Assembly: GCA_014238335.1 (NCBI GenBank)
Contig: JABABI010000011.1
Span: 32,335 to 96,334 of the forward strand
Direction of reading: 5' to 3'
Length of the DNA stretch: 64,000 nucleotides
From: Fuerstiella sp.
GTDB lineage: Bacteria > Planctomycetota > Planctomycetia > Planctomycetales > Planctomycetaceae
Below are positions 17,973-27,787 of this stretch, piece after piece (within the stretch, counting starts at the first letter, position 1; each line of letters begins with the position of its first letter). Under the pieces are notes generated by a model. The model saw only the letters and a program-made list of their open reading frames with translations. It made no database searches and was not told the origin of the DNA. The translations under genes were made by a program, and so were the position numbers.

Positions 17973-19832
17973 ATGTTCACTACGGGCGAACAAGAATTAG
18001 GTGATACCAGCAAATGTTATTCAACGTGTCGTACTGCGCATGCAGTTGTGTTTCGACATTGGGGGTGGCTGTGGCTGGCCTTCGCGTTCCTGCTGTTCCC
18101 TGGCACGGTGACCGCCGAAGACGATCTCGGGAACGGAGCCGGCGTGGCGCGATTGCACGATACTCGTATCCTGCCAGACGGATTTTCGCAGACCAAGATT
18201 CCGGTTTCACTCTCCGTCGCGCCCGATGACAGCGTCGTTTTGCCGCTGGTGTCAGCTGAGGCAGAAATTATTTCTGTGCTGACAATCGATGAAAATCCGG
18301 ACGACGCGGTGGAAAACGACGCTGCCGGTTTTGTGCAGCTGCCGGTTGTTTCTCCAGTTATCAATCCTTACGCTGACCGGGTTACGTACAATCCCCGGAT
18401 CGAAGAGCCACAGACGCAGTCTTTGGGAGCTGAGGTCGCCGAACACATCTTTGAGATACTGCAGGGCCCTGCGGATCCGCTGGCACATTTTGTATCCGGT
18501 CTCATGGGAATTGATCATGATGAAGTCAAGGCCGACCTGCACCAGCACCCGATTCCACTGCAGCCAATTCCCCGGCGTCCTCAACTGCTGATAGAAACAG
18601 ATGACGAACCGTTCCTTGCACCAGGCTGGCTGGAGCAGGGCATCGAAACTCCCACAGGTGCGATTTGGCGTCCGGCGCTGTGGGTCGTCGGGACATATCG
18701 CACCGGTATCAACTACTTTGACAATCGATCGACCACAAATGTTACGGAATGGGCCAATCGTCTGGACCTGTTCGGTCAGCTTAATCTGACGGGAACGGAA
18801 CGGCTGGTCGTGGGGATTCGTCCGGTTGACCAGGAACGAGGCAATCGCAGAGCCTTCTCCGGATACGACCTCCGCAAAGGCAGGGGTGACGACGCGTGGA
18901 ATATTGACGTGCAGACCCTGTTTTTCGAAGGCGACTTCGGAGAGATTTTTCCGCGGCTCGATCCATTCGATGGACTCGCCCTGGACTACGGTTTCTCTGT
19001 GGGACGTCAGCCAATGTCTTTTCAGCAGGGTTTACTTCTGAACGAGGACATCATTGACGCCGTGACGGTGACACGAAACACGCTCAGCGGTAATGGAGTG
19101 CTCAACCTGCGAGCAACCGGAGTCTACGCATGGAACAGCATCCACCGTAACAACAACATGGCCGACCCTGATGCACAACTGGTCGGTCTGTTTACGGAAA
19201 CAGACATCGCGAAGAGTACTATCAATGCCGATGTCGCGTACGTTGATTCACAGAGTGTTCAAGGTAGTCTGCTGACAGTTGCACTGAGCGGGATTCAGCG
19301 TTTCCATGGGATTCACAACACTTATAACAGCTCGTTGCACGCGTTGACTTCGATTCCAACGGGATTGGAAACTGCTGCGTCCGGTCAGGGCGAGTTGCTG
19401 TTCAGCCAGTTCTCATGGACACCGCATCGTACGAACGACGTGGTCTATCTGAACGCTTTCTGGGCCATCGACCGCTTTACGTCAGCCGCGCGCGGGCCAT
19501 TGGCCGGAGGACCGCTGGGCCAGACCGGCGTTCTGTTTTCGGCGGCCGGTCTCGGAAATTACGGTGCCCCGCTCAGCAATCAGGCCACGGATGCGATCGG
19601 GGCGAGTCTGGGGTACCAAATGTTCTTTGGCGGGACTCGTCGCCAGGTCATCTTCGAAGTCGGCCGTCGTCAGGACACGAATAACGTCGATCGAGCTGCG
19701 ATCGCTGGCGGAGTGCGTTATCAGCAGGCGTTTGATCAGCACTGGCTAATGGTGCTTGACGGATTTCTGGCGAAGCGAGAATCACAGGCACTTTCACCCG
19801 GAGTTCGGGTCGAACTGCAAATGAAGTTCTAG
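17973..19832 (+). CDS. Outer-membrane beta-barrel (porin/alginate-export-like)
   Basis: 619 residues. A long n-region precedes a hydrophobic signal segment (WGWLWLAFAFLLFPGTVTA) ending near residue 49. After about 150 residues of low-homology linker the protein turns into alternating amphipathic strands (ALWVVGTYRTGINYF, DLFGQLNLTGTERLVVGI, LDYGFSVGRQPMSF). It ends in VRVELQMKF, whose terminal phenylalanine is the usual BAM recognition residue. This is consistent with the alginate-export/porin group, although the substrate is unknown. Third gene of the cyclase operon. In known porin-cytochrome conduits a barrel holds a multiheme cytochrome; a similar pairing with the pentaheme protein is possible but not shown. 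Confidence 0.75.
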   Translation: MFTTGEQELGDTSKCYSTCRTAHAVVFRHWGWLWLAFAFLLFPGTVTAEDDLGNGAGVARLHDTRILPDGFSQTKIPVSLSVAPDDSVVLPLVSAEAEIISVLTIDENPDDAVENDAAGFVQLPVVSPVINPYADRVTYNPRIEEPQTQSLGAEVAEHIFEILQGPADPLAHFVSGLMGIDHDEVKADLHQHPIPLQPIPRRPQLLIETDDEPFLAPGWLEQGIETPTGAIWRPALWVVGTYRTGINYFDNRSTTNVTEWANRLDLFGQLNLTGTERLVVGIRPVDQERGNRRAFSGYDLRKGRGDDAWNIDVQTLFFEGDFGEIFPRLDPFDGLALDYGFSVGRQPMSFQQGLLLNEDIIDAVTVTRNTLSGNGVLNLRATGVYAWNSIHRNNNMADPDAQLVGLFTETDIAKSTINADVAYVDSQSVQGSLLTVALSGIQRFHGIHNTYNSSLHALTSIPTGLETAASGQGELLFSQFSWTPHRTNDVVYLNAFWAIDRFTSAARGPLAGGPLGQTGVLFSAAGLGNYGAPLSNQATDAIGASLGYQMFFGGTRRQVIFEVGRRQDTNNVDRAAIAGGVRYQQAFDQHWLMVLDGFLAKRESQALSPGVRVELQMKF

Positions 19833-19906
19833 CGCGGTGTGAGCCCGCAATGATGAAGAATCAGGTACACGCGATGCTGGTTCTGCAATCGTCAGAATAA
19901 CAGGCT

Positions 19907-19930
19907 GCGATGGGGCACAGGCCCCGTCGC
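19907..19930. terminator. Bidirectional hairpin between convergent genes
   Basis: GCGATGGGGC at 19907-19916 pairs with GCCCCGTCGC at 19921-19930 (10-bp stem with one T-G wobble, loop ACAG). It sits between the ends of the barrel gene (19832) and the STAS gene (19941). T-rich text follows on the plus strand only loosely. Confidence 0.55.
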
Positions 19931-19940
19931 TGGATTTCCT

Positions 19941-20330
19941 TTACGCGTCCTGTTTCACCAGGGCGCTGACGGCTTCTGCCCGCGTCGAATAGTGCTTCAG
20001 GTAGCCAGCCGAGTCAGAATTCTTTTCGAGCAGCATTAGTTTTTTCATCAGGTCGCTGAGTTGCTCAGAGAGGCCACACAGCGCGAACTGACCATCCTGT
20101 TGGCCGACCGTGACGCTCAGTTTCAGGATGATGCCGACAAATAACGATCCGAAGAAGCAGGTCTCCGTCAGGTCAATGATCAGCCGCTGACCTTTCGACA
20201 GACTCAGACGCCGACAGATTTCGTTGTAGTCGTCTCGGAAGCTTGAGTAGAAACGTGTCGAAATTTGTCCCGTAAAGGCGGCCACAAGGCACCCGCCTTC
20301 TTCTCCAAGTTTGCATTGATAATGGTCCAC
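19941..20330 (-). CDS. STAS-domain protein (anti-sigma-factor-antagonist type)
   Basis: 129 residues from GTG 20330, with GGAGA 6 nt upstream. The whole chain is a single STAS fold: GGCLVAAFTGQIS at the N-terminus, LIIDLTETCFFGSLFVGIIL in the centre and LCGLSEQLSDLMKKLML later. The phosphorylatable DSS motif of SpoIIAA reads GSL; the serine is kept but the aspartate is not. Such proteins switch partners with anti-sigma kinases. A SpoIIE-type phosphatase is encoded 39 kb away at 59293, which is compatible but not evidence of pairing. It lies 33 bp after the epimerase gene and may share its transcript. Confidence 0.75.
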   Translation of the reverse strand: MDHYQCKLGEEGGCLVAAFTGQISTRFYSSFRDDYNEICRRLSLSKGQRLIIDLTETCFFGSLFVGIILKLSVTVGQQDGQFALCGLSEQLSDLMKKLMLLEKNSDSAGYLKHYSTRAEAVSALVKQDA

Positions 20331-20363
20331 TGTCTGTCTCCGTGACTCTAATGCTAATGACTA

Positions 20364-21311
20364 TTATGACGCATTCAGACGTTGCCGGAACCACCGTACT
20401 GTCTGCTTCAGGCCATCGTCGATGTTAACCAGAGAGCCTTGTAATTTGATCAGGCGATCCGCGTCCAGCAGAGAGCGTTCGATGTCGCCCGCTCTTTTGT
20501 CGTGCGGTTTCATTTCCACCGTCTTTCCGGTTTCCCGCTGCAGAATTTCCGCCAGTTGCCGTGTCGTTGTTTCCTGTCCCGTTCCGACATTCAGAATCGG
20601 ATCCGGTATCGAGCCTTGCAGTGCGGCGATGTTTGCTCCCGCAACATCTTCGATAAAGACATAATCGCGAATGCAGCCCGCGTCTCCAATGTCGCGTTTC
20701 GCATTAATCAGAATACTCTCGGCAGCCAGGATGCGATTGCAAAAAATCGCCACGACCCCGGCTTCTCCGTGCGGATCCTGACGAGGCCCATAAACGTTGG
20801 CGTATCTCAGAATTGTGTACTTGAGTCCATGCGCAATGCGAAAACACTCAAGGTATTTTTCGACAGAGAACTTGCTGCAGGCGTAGGGGCTGATTGGCAC
20901 CGGAGAAAAATCGACTCCCGCACGAACACCTGGGGGGACCTCACCATAAATGGCGCCTCCGGTACTGGCGAACACCAGGGAGTCAACATTGTGAGCCACA
21001 CAGGCCGTCAGGATGTTCAGCGATCCGATGATGTTGACCTCCGCATCCATTTGCGGCTCGCGGACGCTGACCGCAACACTGGCCTGGGCTGCCTGATGGC
21101 TGACAGCTGTGGGTTTAAAAGAAGCAAATGCTTGCTCGATCGCTGAATTATCCCGAATGTCGCACTCAAAAAATTTGGCGGAGGAGGGTATGTTTTCGCG
21201 GCGGCCGGAAACAAGATTGTCCAGAACGGCAACGTCCCAGCCTTTAACGATGGCTTTATCGGCAATGTGACTGCCAATGAAACCAGCACCTCCGGTAATC
21301 AGTAATCGCAT
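20364..21311 (-). CDS. NAD-dependent sugar-nucleotide epimerase (extended SDR)
   Basis: 315 residues, the usual length for GalE-like epimerases. The NAD motif GGAGFIGSH is at residues 7-15, the catalytic serine lies in FASTGGAIYGE, and the YxxxK pair is in SPYACSKFSVEKY. The text RYANVYGPRQDP is typical of UDP-glucose 4-epimerase and dTDP-glucose dehydratase relatives. The exact substrate cannot be told. Followed at 33 bp by the STAS gene. Probably supplies activated sugars for surface polysaccharide. Confidence 0.88.
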   Translation of the reverse strand: MRLLITGGAGFIGSHIADKAIVKGWDVAVLDNLVSGRRENIPSSAKFFECDIRDNSAIEQAFASFKPTAVSHQAAQASVAVSVREPQMDAEVNIIGSLNILTACVAHNVDSLVFASTGGAIYGEVPPGVRAGVDFSPVPISPYACSKFSVEKYLECFRIAHGLKYTILRYANVYGPRQDPHGEAGVVAIFCNRILAAESILINAKRDIGDAGCIRDYVFIEDVAGANIAALQGSIPDPILNVGTGQETTTRQLAEILQRETGKTVEMKPHDKRAGDIERSLLDADRLIKLQGSLVNIDDGLKQTVRWFRQRLNAS

Positions 21312-21506
21312 TAATTGACTCTCTGGTTTGCTCGGAATTTGTCTGTGTCGAAAAACTCACGGCGGTTTCGGGGCAGGACAGTCCTGCTGTGAAATTCGTG
21401 GCCGAAATCATAATGAATTCGCATGAGACGAGGTACACCGGAATCCGGGGACGGATCACGGTTACACTCTACAGGTCATGCTGTATCGGTCACAAGCTTT
21501 GTGCGG

Positions 21507-23393
21507 TCAGCAGTTCGGACCTCCCACTGCCGGGGCGGGCTGAGTTACTTCAACGGCCTTGTTTTTGTCCAGCGGCGGAAGGGCGTCTTCCAGCACGCCT
21601 TTCACTTTGGGCAACAGCAGCAGGCATTCGGCGACCATCCACGCCTGCAGCCCCAGGATGACAACGCCGAATCCCGTCAACAGGTAGTTCGGCTGGTCAC
21701 TGTTCAGCCAGCCTCCCTGACGAAACATATTCCAGCCCAGGGCGTATGCGGGGATAATCGTCATCATTAACACCGGAATGATGGCGAATTTTATGCTGCG
21801 TCCTCTTCGTGCAAGAAAGAAAATGAGCACCATGAAAGCCAGTCCGGCCAGCAACTGATTTGTGGCACCAAACAACGGCCATAAAATAAGGCCCCCTTTT
21901 CCGTAGTCTCCGGCAGCATTGGGAATCATCGCTACGAGAGTTCCCAGGACAACGGCCAACAGAGTCGCCCCGTATTTGTTGGTCAGTGGTTTGATTCGGA
22001 ATGAAGCACCCAGTTCCTGAACCACATACCGTTGTAATCGAGTCGCGGTATCCAGTGTTGTGGCTGCAAAACAGGCCACCAGCACGGCAATGATGCCGAT
22101 CGATAATTCCAGAGGAATACCCAGCGATGTGACAAAATTAGCGCCGCCTTCAACGAATGCCCCGACTGTCTGTGGAAGTTTGAAATTGTCCCACCCACCT
22201 TCGACCGAATAGCGAGACCTCCACGCCGCCTCGCCGATCAACGCAGTGCCGGATGAATCGACGATTGGGACCAGGACTCCGGCGGCGTCCTTTTCGAACC
22301 GCCCCATACCCACACCGGCGCAGCACGCCAGAATGACCAGTACCGCCAGAGCTCCTTCCATTAACATGGATCCGTATCCGATGAACTGAGCGTCTGCTTC
22401 ACGCGCAATCTGCTTACTGGTGGTGCCGCTGCTGACAACACAGTGGAACCCACTGCAGGCACCACACGCGATCGTGATGAACAGAAACGGCATGATTGGC
22501 GGAGCGTCGGTGGGAATATCAGCCTCAGCCACGATTGCCGGTGTACTTCCCGACAGATTAACTTTGCCAGTCAGTGCCGCCACTGCAAGTCCTGCTACCA
22601 GCAGCGTCAAAGCCACCACCAGCTGGTGACTGTTGATATAGTCACGCGGCTGCAGCAGCAGCCAGACAGGCAACACAGAGGCGATGAAACAATACACCAT
22701 CAGGACAATGGTCCAGGTGACGATTGGTGAACCGGCAATGTGGGTCGCTGCTGCCAAGGTCACCGGGCAGTAATAAACGCCCAGGTAGACCGACGCATAC
22801 AGAATGGCCAATGCAACCAGTGACGGTATCAACAGCGACACGTTCTGATTGCGGTGTGCGAAGATTCCAATGGCGACCGCCAAAGGCATCGCGACCCACA
22901 CAGATAGTACAGATTCCGGATACAGTGAAAAAATAATAGCGATCACAAGTCCGAAGATGGCCAGAACAACCGTTAGCGCGAAAAACAGAATCAGCAGGAA
23001 CAGCAGTCTGGCCCGGGGATTAATCAGGCGACCTGCGACTTCTCCGATCGTCTGTCCTCGATTTCGAAGCGATACCATCAGAGCGCCAAAGTCGTGTACG
23101 GCTCCCACAAAAATCGACCCCAGAACAACCCACAGTAAAGCCGGCAACCAGCCCCAGAAGACCGCGATCGCCGGCCCCACGATTGGCCCGGTGCCTGCAA
23201 TACTGGTGAAATGATGGCCAAAGAGCACCTGTCGCTGCGTGGGCACGAAATCGACGTCGTCACGAAGTTCCCGCGACGGCACCAGCGCCGAATCGTCGAC
23301 CTGAAAAATCTTGGCTGAAAGCCACCGCCCGTAGGTGTGATACGCCAGGAAAAAGGCGGCAAATGAACCAACGGCGATACTCAATGTCAGCAT
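21507..23393 (-). CDS. cstA: Carbon starvation protein A-type peptide/pyruvate transporter
   Basis: 628 residues, polytopic throughout. Diagnostic CstA text includes FAAFFLAYHTYGRWLS, FTSIAGTGPIVGPAIAVFWGW near residue 65, GACSGFHCVVSSGTTSKQI in the middle and FAATTLDTATRLQRY later. E. coli CstA and its paralogues take up peptides or pyruvate during starvation. The leader has a strong GGAGG ribosome binding site and a hairpin (see 23394-23762). It is divergent from csrA, whose product represses cstA translation in E. coli. Confidence 0.93.
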   Translation of the reverse strand: MLTLSIAVGSFAAFFLAYHTYGRWLSAKIFQVDDSALVPSRELRDDVDFVPTQRQVLFGHHFTSIAGTGPIVGPAIAVFWGWLPALLWVVLGSIFVGAVHDFGALMVSLRNRGQTIGEVAGRLINPRARLLFLLILFFALTVVLAIFGLVIAIIFSLYPESVLSVWVAMPLAVAIGIFAHRNQNVSLLIPSLVALAILYASVYLGVYYCPVTLAAATHIAGSPIVTWTIVLMVYCFIASVLPVWLLLQPRDYINSHQLVVALTLLVAGLAVAALTGKVNLSGSTPAIVAEADIPTDAPPIMPFLFITIACGACSGFHCVVSSGTTSKQIAREADAQFIGYGSMLMEGALAVLVILACCAGVGMGRFEKDAAGVLVPIVDSSGTALIGEAAWRSRYSVEGGWDNFKLPQTVGAFVEGGANFVTSLGIPLELSIGIIAVLVACFAATTLDTATRLQRYVVQELGASFRIKPLTNKYGATLLAVVLGTLVAMIPNAAGDYGKGGLILWPLFGATNQLLAGLAFMVLIFFLARRGRSIKFAIIPVLMMTIIPAYALGWNMFRQGGWLNSDQPNYLLTGFGVVILGLQAWMVAECLLLLPKVKGVLEDALPPLDKNKAVEVTQPAPAVGGPNC

Positions 23394-23762
23394 TTCGGTC
23401 CTCCGGAACGGAGTTGTATCCGTTCAAAGTCGTATTCGTAAGAACGTGGAGATTAATTGGCTTGTACACCGCAGGCAATGGGCATTCTTGAAAGCCGCGG
23501 GCCTTCGTGTGCGGCGATACAATCGGTGCGATCGCGTAAGTCCTCGTTAAGTCGCCGCAACACAGTGAGATTCGCCTGTTCGCCTGATCGGATTTGTCTG
23601 TATGGACGATTCTGAACAGCACAAAGGCACGGTCTGCCAGACCATGATAAGCAGTAACGACGCGGCAACTGAATGCGGTCGCTCCAGTTTTCCGGCTACA
23701 TGCCGGAGATATACAGGAGCGCTGATCAGGAACCGAAGGAATACACACGGAGGAACAAACGA
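23394..23762. promoter_or_regulatory. Divergent cstA/csrA control region with leader hairpin
   Basis: This 369-bp gap holds both promoters. On the cstA side the mRNA leader contains AACGGA-TACAAC-TCCGTT, a perfect 6-bp stem at 23407-23424, then CCGGAGGACCGAAATG at the start codon. GGA motifs thus occur in the stem and in the ribosome binding site, as expected for a CsrA target. On the csrA side GGAGG at 23749-23753 lies 9 nt before the start. No reliable -35/-10 boxes were identified. Confidence 0.5.
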
Positions 23763-23954
23763 ATGCTGGTACTTTCGCGTCAACGCGACGAAACGATAGT
23801 TATTGGAGATTCAATTCGCATCACAATCGTCGAGGTCCGCGGCGATAAGGTGAGGATCGGGATCGATGCACCGAAGGACATCACTGTCCATCGGCAGGAA
23901 ATCTACGATGCCATCAAACGGGAGATGGAGGGAGCAGGTCCACCAGAAAACTGA
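23763..23954 (+). CDS. csrA: Carbon storage regulator, RNA-binding
   Basis: 63 residues, the normal CsrA length. MLVLSRQRDETIVIGD at the N-terminus, IRITIVEVRGDKVRIGI in the core and VHRQEIYDAI near the C-terminus are the family signature, including the L4 and R44 RNA-contact positions. The protein binds GGA motifs in mRNA leaders and blocks translation. The open frame begins 90 nt earlier, but GGAGG at 9 nt fixes the start at 23763. Divergent from cstA and convergent with a sulfatase through a nested terminator. In many bacteria csrA sits beside flagellar genes, which is not the case here. Confidence 0.95.
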   Translation: MLVLSRQRDETIVIGDSIRITIVEVRGDKVRIGIDAPKDITVHRQEIYDAIKREMEGAGPPEN

Positions 23955-23967
23955 CCTGATCCGCGCC

Positions 23968-24019
23968 CGAAACAATAGTCAATGAAGGCCAGCTGCTTTA
24001 GCTGGCCTTTATTGTTTCG
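23968..24019. terminator. Nested bidirectional terminator between csrA and sulfatase
   Basis: An inner stem AAGGCCAGCT/AGCTGGCCTT (23985-23994 with 24000-24009, loop GCTTT) is enclosed by outer arms CGAAACAATA (23968-23977) and TATTGTTTCG (24010-24019). The right side is continuous, while 7 nt bulge on the left. The right arm overlaps the last codons and stop of the sulfatase gene. Confidence 0.8.
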
Positions 24020-25421
24020 TGGCATCCAGAGCGGCCGCTTCTTCAGCCCTGATTTTTCTGGCTGAGATGCTGCGAAACTCCCACGGTAACGATGCGTTTT
24101 CCGGGAGACCGGACAGCACAGCCGAAAGCTTACCGAAACTCTTTTCGTCGCCGCGGCGGGATTCACTGATGTTGTGCTGTTCCAGCGGGTCTTCGGACAG
24201 ATCATAGAATTCGCCGGACGAATACAGTTTGAATCTCTGGTCCCGTACCGCCCGAGTTTTGTAGTATTGCGTCAGACACCAGCCCCGTGGGGGCACTCTG
24301 GATTCCTGCCCCAGAATCTCTGCCGCGAATGACTGACCGTCGATTTTAACTCCGGTGGGCAACGCGCCGCCTGCGAACTCAGCCAAAGTCGGCAGGAAGT
24401 CTGTGGCATCGACCAGGGTGTCGCTTTCACGACCACCGGGCACCAACTTCGGACAGTTGACGATGAGCGGCACATTAATTCCGCGTTCTGTCAGGGAATA
24501 GATGCCCTCGCCGGAGATCCGTCCGTCGATTCTGCCGCCCAGACTTTGAAAAGCATTTTGATCGGTTCCGTTGTCCGTGCCGTTGTCGACCACGACAAAA
24601 ATGAGCGTGTTGTCGCGCATTCCGGAGTCGACAAGCCCCTGCTTCAGGCGCGCGACTAGGTGATCAGCATAATTGAGCATCCCGGCAAACAGTTCTCGAG
24701 ATGACAATTCCTGGCCACGGTTGTGAGGGGTATGCACGACCGGGATGTGTGTGAGAATTGTTGAATAGTAGGCAAAGAACGGTTTGTTTCGCGGTCGGCG
24801 AAAGAACTCGATCAGGTGATCAGCAAAGATGTCAGGACCGAACTGGCCCGCAGTGTCCAGCAATTCTCCGTTTCGAATGACGTAGGGATCCCAGTAACGC
24901 TGTTTGTGAGCCGGGTGTCCTTTTCTGCCCTCGGGAAAAATACAACAGTCGTCGAATCCATGCCTGTTCAGCGCGTCCTTTTGTTCCGGGTCAAACAGAT
25001 CGTTGATCTGCCATTTGCCGGAAATACACGTGTCGTATCCAGCGTCCCGCATGACGCGGGCCATACATACTTCGCTTTTCCAGTCGAAATAACCGCCTCC
25101 GTAGATGGCAGGGTCGTGGTGAGTATGCCATCCGGTCGTGAACGGGTAGCGGCCCGTGAGCAGCATCGTCCGCGTCGTGCTGCAGACAGGCGTGACATAA
25201 CAATTCCGGATTTTCAGCCCCGTTCGTGCCAGTCGATCGATATTCGGCGTCTGGTTTTCCTGGCTTCCGTAGCCGCGAAACCAGTCCTTGCCAACGTTAT
25301 CCATCAGGATGAACAGTATATTCGGACGAGTGTCGGCGTGGACGAGAGACGGCATGAAGCCGCCTGTCCCGCAGATTGCGACAACACAGCAAGGAACTGT
25401 AATGCGAGCAGACCGAAACAT
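24009..25421 (-). CDS. Type I sulfatase, exported
   Basis: 470 residues from ATG 25421, which gives a signal peptide ending near SLVHA and has GGAAG upstream; ATG 25439 is the alternative. The alkaline-phosphatase-fold landmarks are NILFILMDNVGKDW, the modification site CSTTR at Cys80 followed by TMLLTGRYP, GKWQI, and VVDNGTDNGTD. Cys80 should be converted to formylglycine by a maturase not found in this window; Thr at the third place instead of Pro or Ala is a tolerated but less common variant. Planctomycetes use many such enzymes on algal sulfated polysaccharides. The final codons lie within a terminator hairpin. Substrate unknown. Confidence 0.88.
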   Translation of the reverse strand: MFRSARITVPCCVVAICGTGGFMPSLVHADTRPNILFILMDNVGKDWFRGYGSQENQTPNIDRLARTGLKIRNCYVTPVCSTTRTMLLTGRYPFTTGWHTHHDPAIYGGGYFDWKSEVCMARVMRDAGYDTCISGKWQINDLFDPEQKDALNRHGFDDCCIFPEGRKGHPAHKQRYWDPYVIRNGELLDTAGQFGPDIFADHLIEFFRRPRNKPFFAYYSTILTHIPVVHTPHNRGQELSSRELFAGMLNYADHLVARLKQGLVDSGMRDNTLIFVVVDNGTDNGTDQNAFQSLGGRIDGRISGEGIYSLTERGINVPLIVNCPKLVPGGRESDTLVDATDFLPTLAEFAGGALPTGVKIDGQSFAAEILGQESRVPPRGWCLTQYYKTRAVRDQRFKLYSSGEFYDLSEDPLEQHNISESRRGDEKSFGKLSAVLSGLPENASLPWEFRSISARKIRAEEAAALDATKQ

Positions 25422-25814
25422 CGCCCTTATTCTTCCCATCGTGTGGCTCCCAGCGTCCAGTGGTCATCAGTGCGGCGTGCACGACGACGGTACAACCGTT
25501 CAGACCTCCACCCAATATGTAGCGTAGCTGTGCGATGCTCAGTATGCCACTGCCCTGCCGGAAGTTTGGGTGGCGCCTCTGGATGCAGTAACGGATCGTG
25601 GTGTTCGACCGTTGGAAGGCAGACCAGCCTCCCGTCCGGAGATTTGATTCAGCCGGGTCCAATGGTCCCACGGTACGAAACAGTTATGACTACACTGACG
25701 AAGGTGGATCCACCAGGCGGCTGAAGCTGCGCGATATACCGAGTTTTCTCGCCGGTCGACGATTCCGAGTCAGGGCGTCCGGCAGTACGAACGACATGTT
25801 GTCGCAACAACCAG
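25422..25814. other. Intergenic stretch, no feature recognised
   Basis: Lies between the sulfatase start and the fumC stop, both on the minus strand. It should contain the sulfatase promoter. A plus-strand frame crosses it but is the antisense of the sulfatase and shows no protein-like features. Confidence 0.3.
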
Positions 25815-27239
<1,425 letters not shown>

Positions 27240-27358
27240 GACTATCTCTCTGTAATTGGAACGGTCCCGCTTCTTTGCTGATTACTGCTGTAACCAGCTG
27301 TTATAGTATAAACGTGTCAGTGCGTTTCCTGCCTTAGCGTAAATGGAAAGTCTCAAAT

Positions 27359-27787
27359 ATGATCAGCCGGCGTCTGATATTGATTCTGCTGCTCGTGATG
27401 AATCCGGGATGTTCCGATTTGGTCGAACCACGGACTTCGCAACCGAAACAAACGGCGAAGTTGAAGACCACAGACGACATTGGCGAGTTCAAGCCTGAAG
27501 ACGGAAAACAGACCGTCAGTTCCAAGGTCAGGATATCGAATCCGCTCACGGGGGCGCTGGAAGCCTATGAGCCGACAAAGCAGAAGATCGGCGAGTTGCA
27601 GATCCAGCACTCGGTAGACATATTTAACGCCATCGAAGGTCGTTATCCGAAAAACCACAAGGAATTCATGACGAAAGTCATCCAGGCAAACAACATTCGT
27701 CTTCCACAGCTTGGTCCTGGGAAGAAGTACCAATACGACGTGGAAAACCACGCGTTGATGGTCGTTACTGAAGCACCTGCCGATTAG
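27359..27787 (+). CDS. Small hypothetical lipoprotein
   Basis: 142 residues. A short basic start and hydrophobic stretch (RRLILILLLVMNPGC) end at a cysteine at residue 18, a loose lipobox. The rest is a charged linker and a C-terminal segment (IFNAIEGRYPKNHKEFM..YQYDVENHALMV) typical of small planctomycete proteins of unknown function, similar in flavour to the processed end of type II pseudopilin-like proteins. Its last 23 bp overlap the end of the convergent gene at 27765. GGAAAG lies about 9 nt before the start. Confidence 0.65.
   Translation: MISRRLILILLLVMNPGCSDLVEPRTSQPKQTAKLKTTDDIGEFKPEDGKQTVSSKVRISNPLTGALEAYEPTKQKIGELQIQHSVDIFNAIEGRYPKNHKEFMTKVIQANNIRLPQLGPGKKYQYDVENHALMVVTEAPAD

Noticed and set aside
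24816..25724. 302-codon plus-strand frame
   Set aside because: Antisense to the clear sulfatase gene; no domain text.
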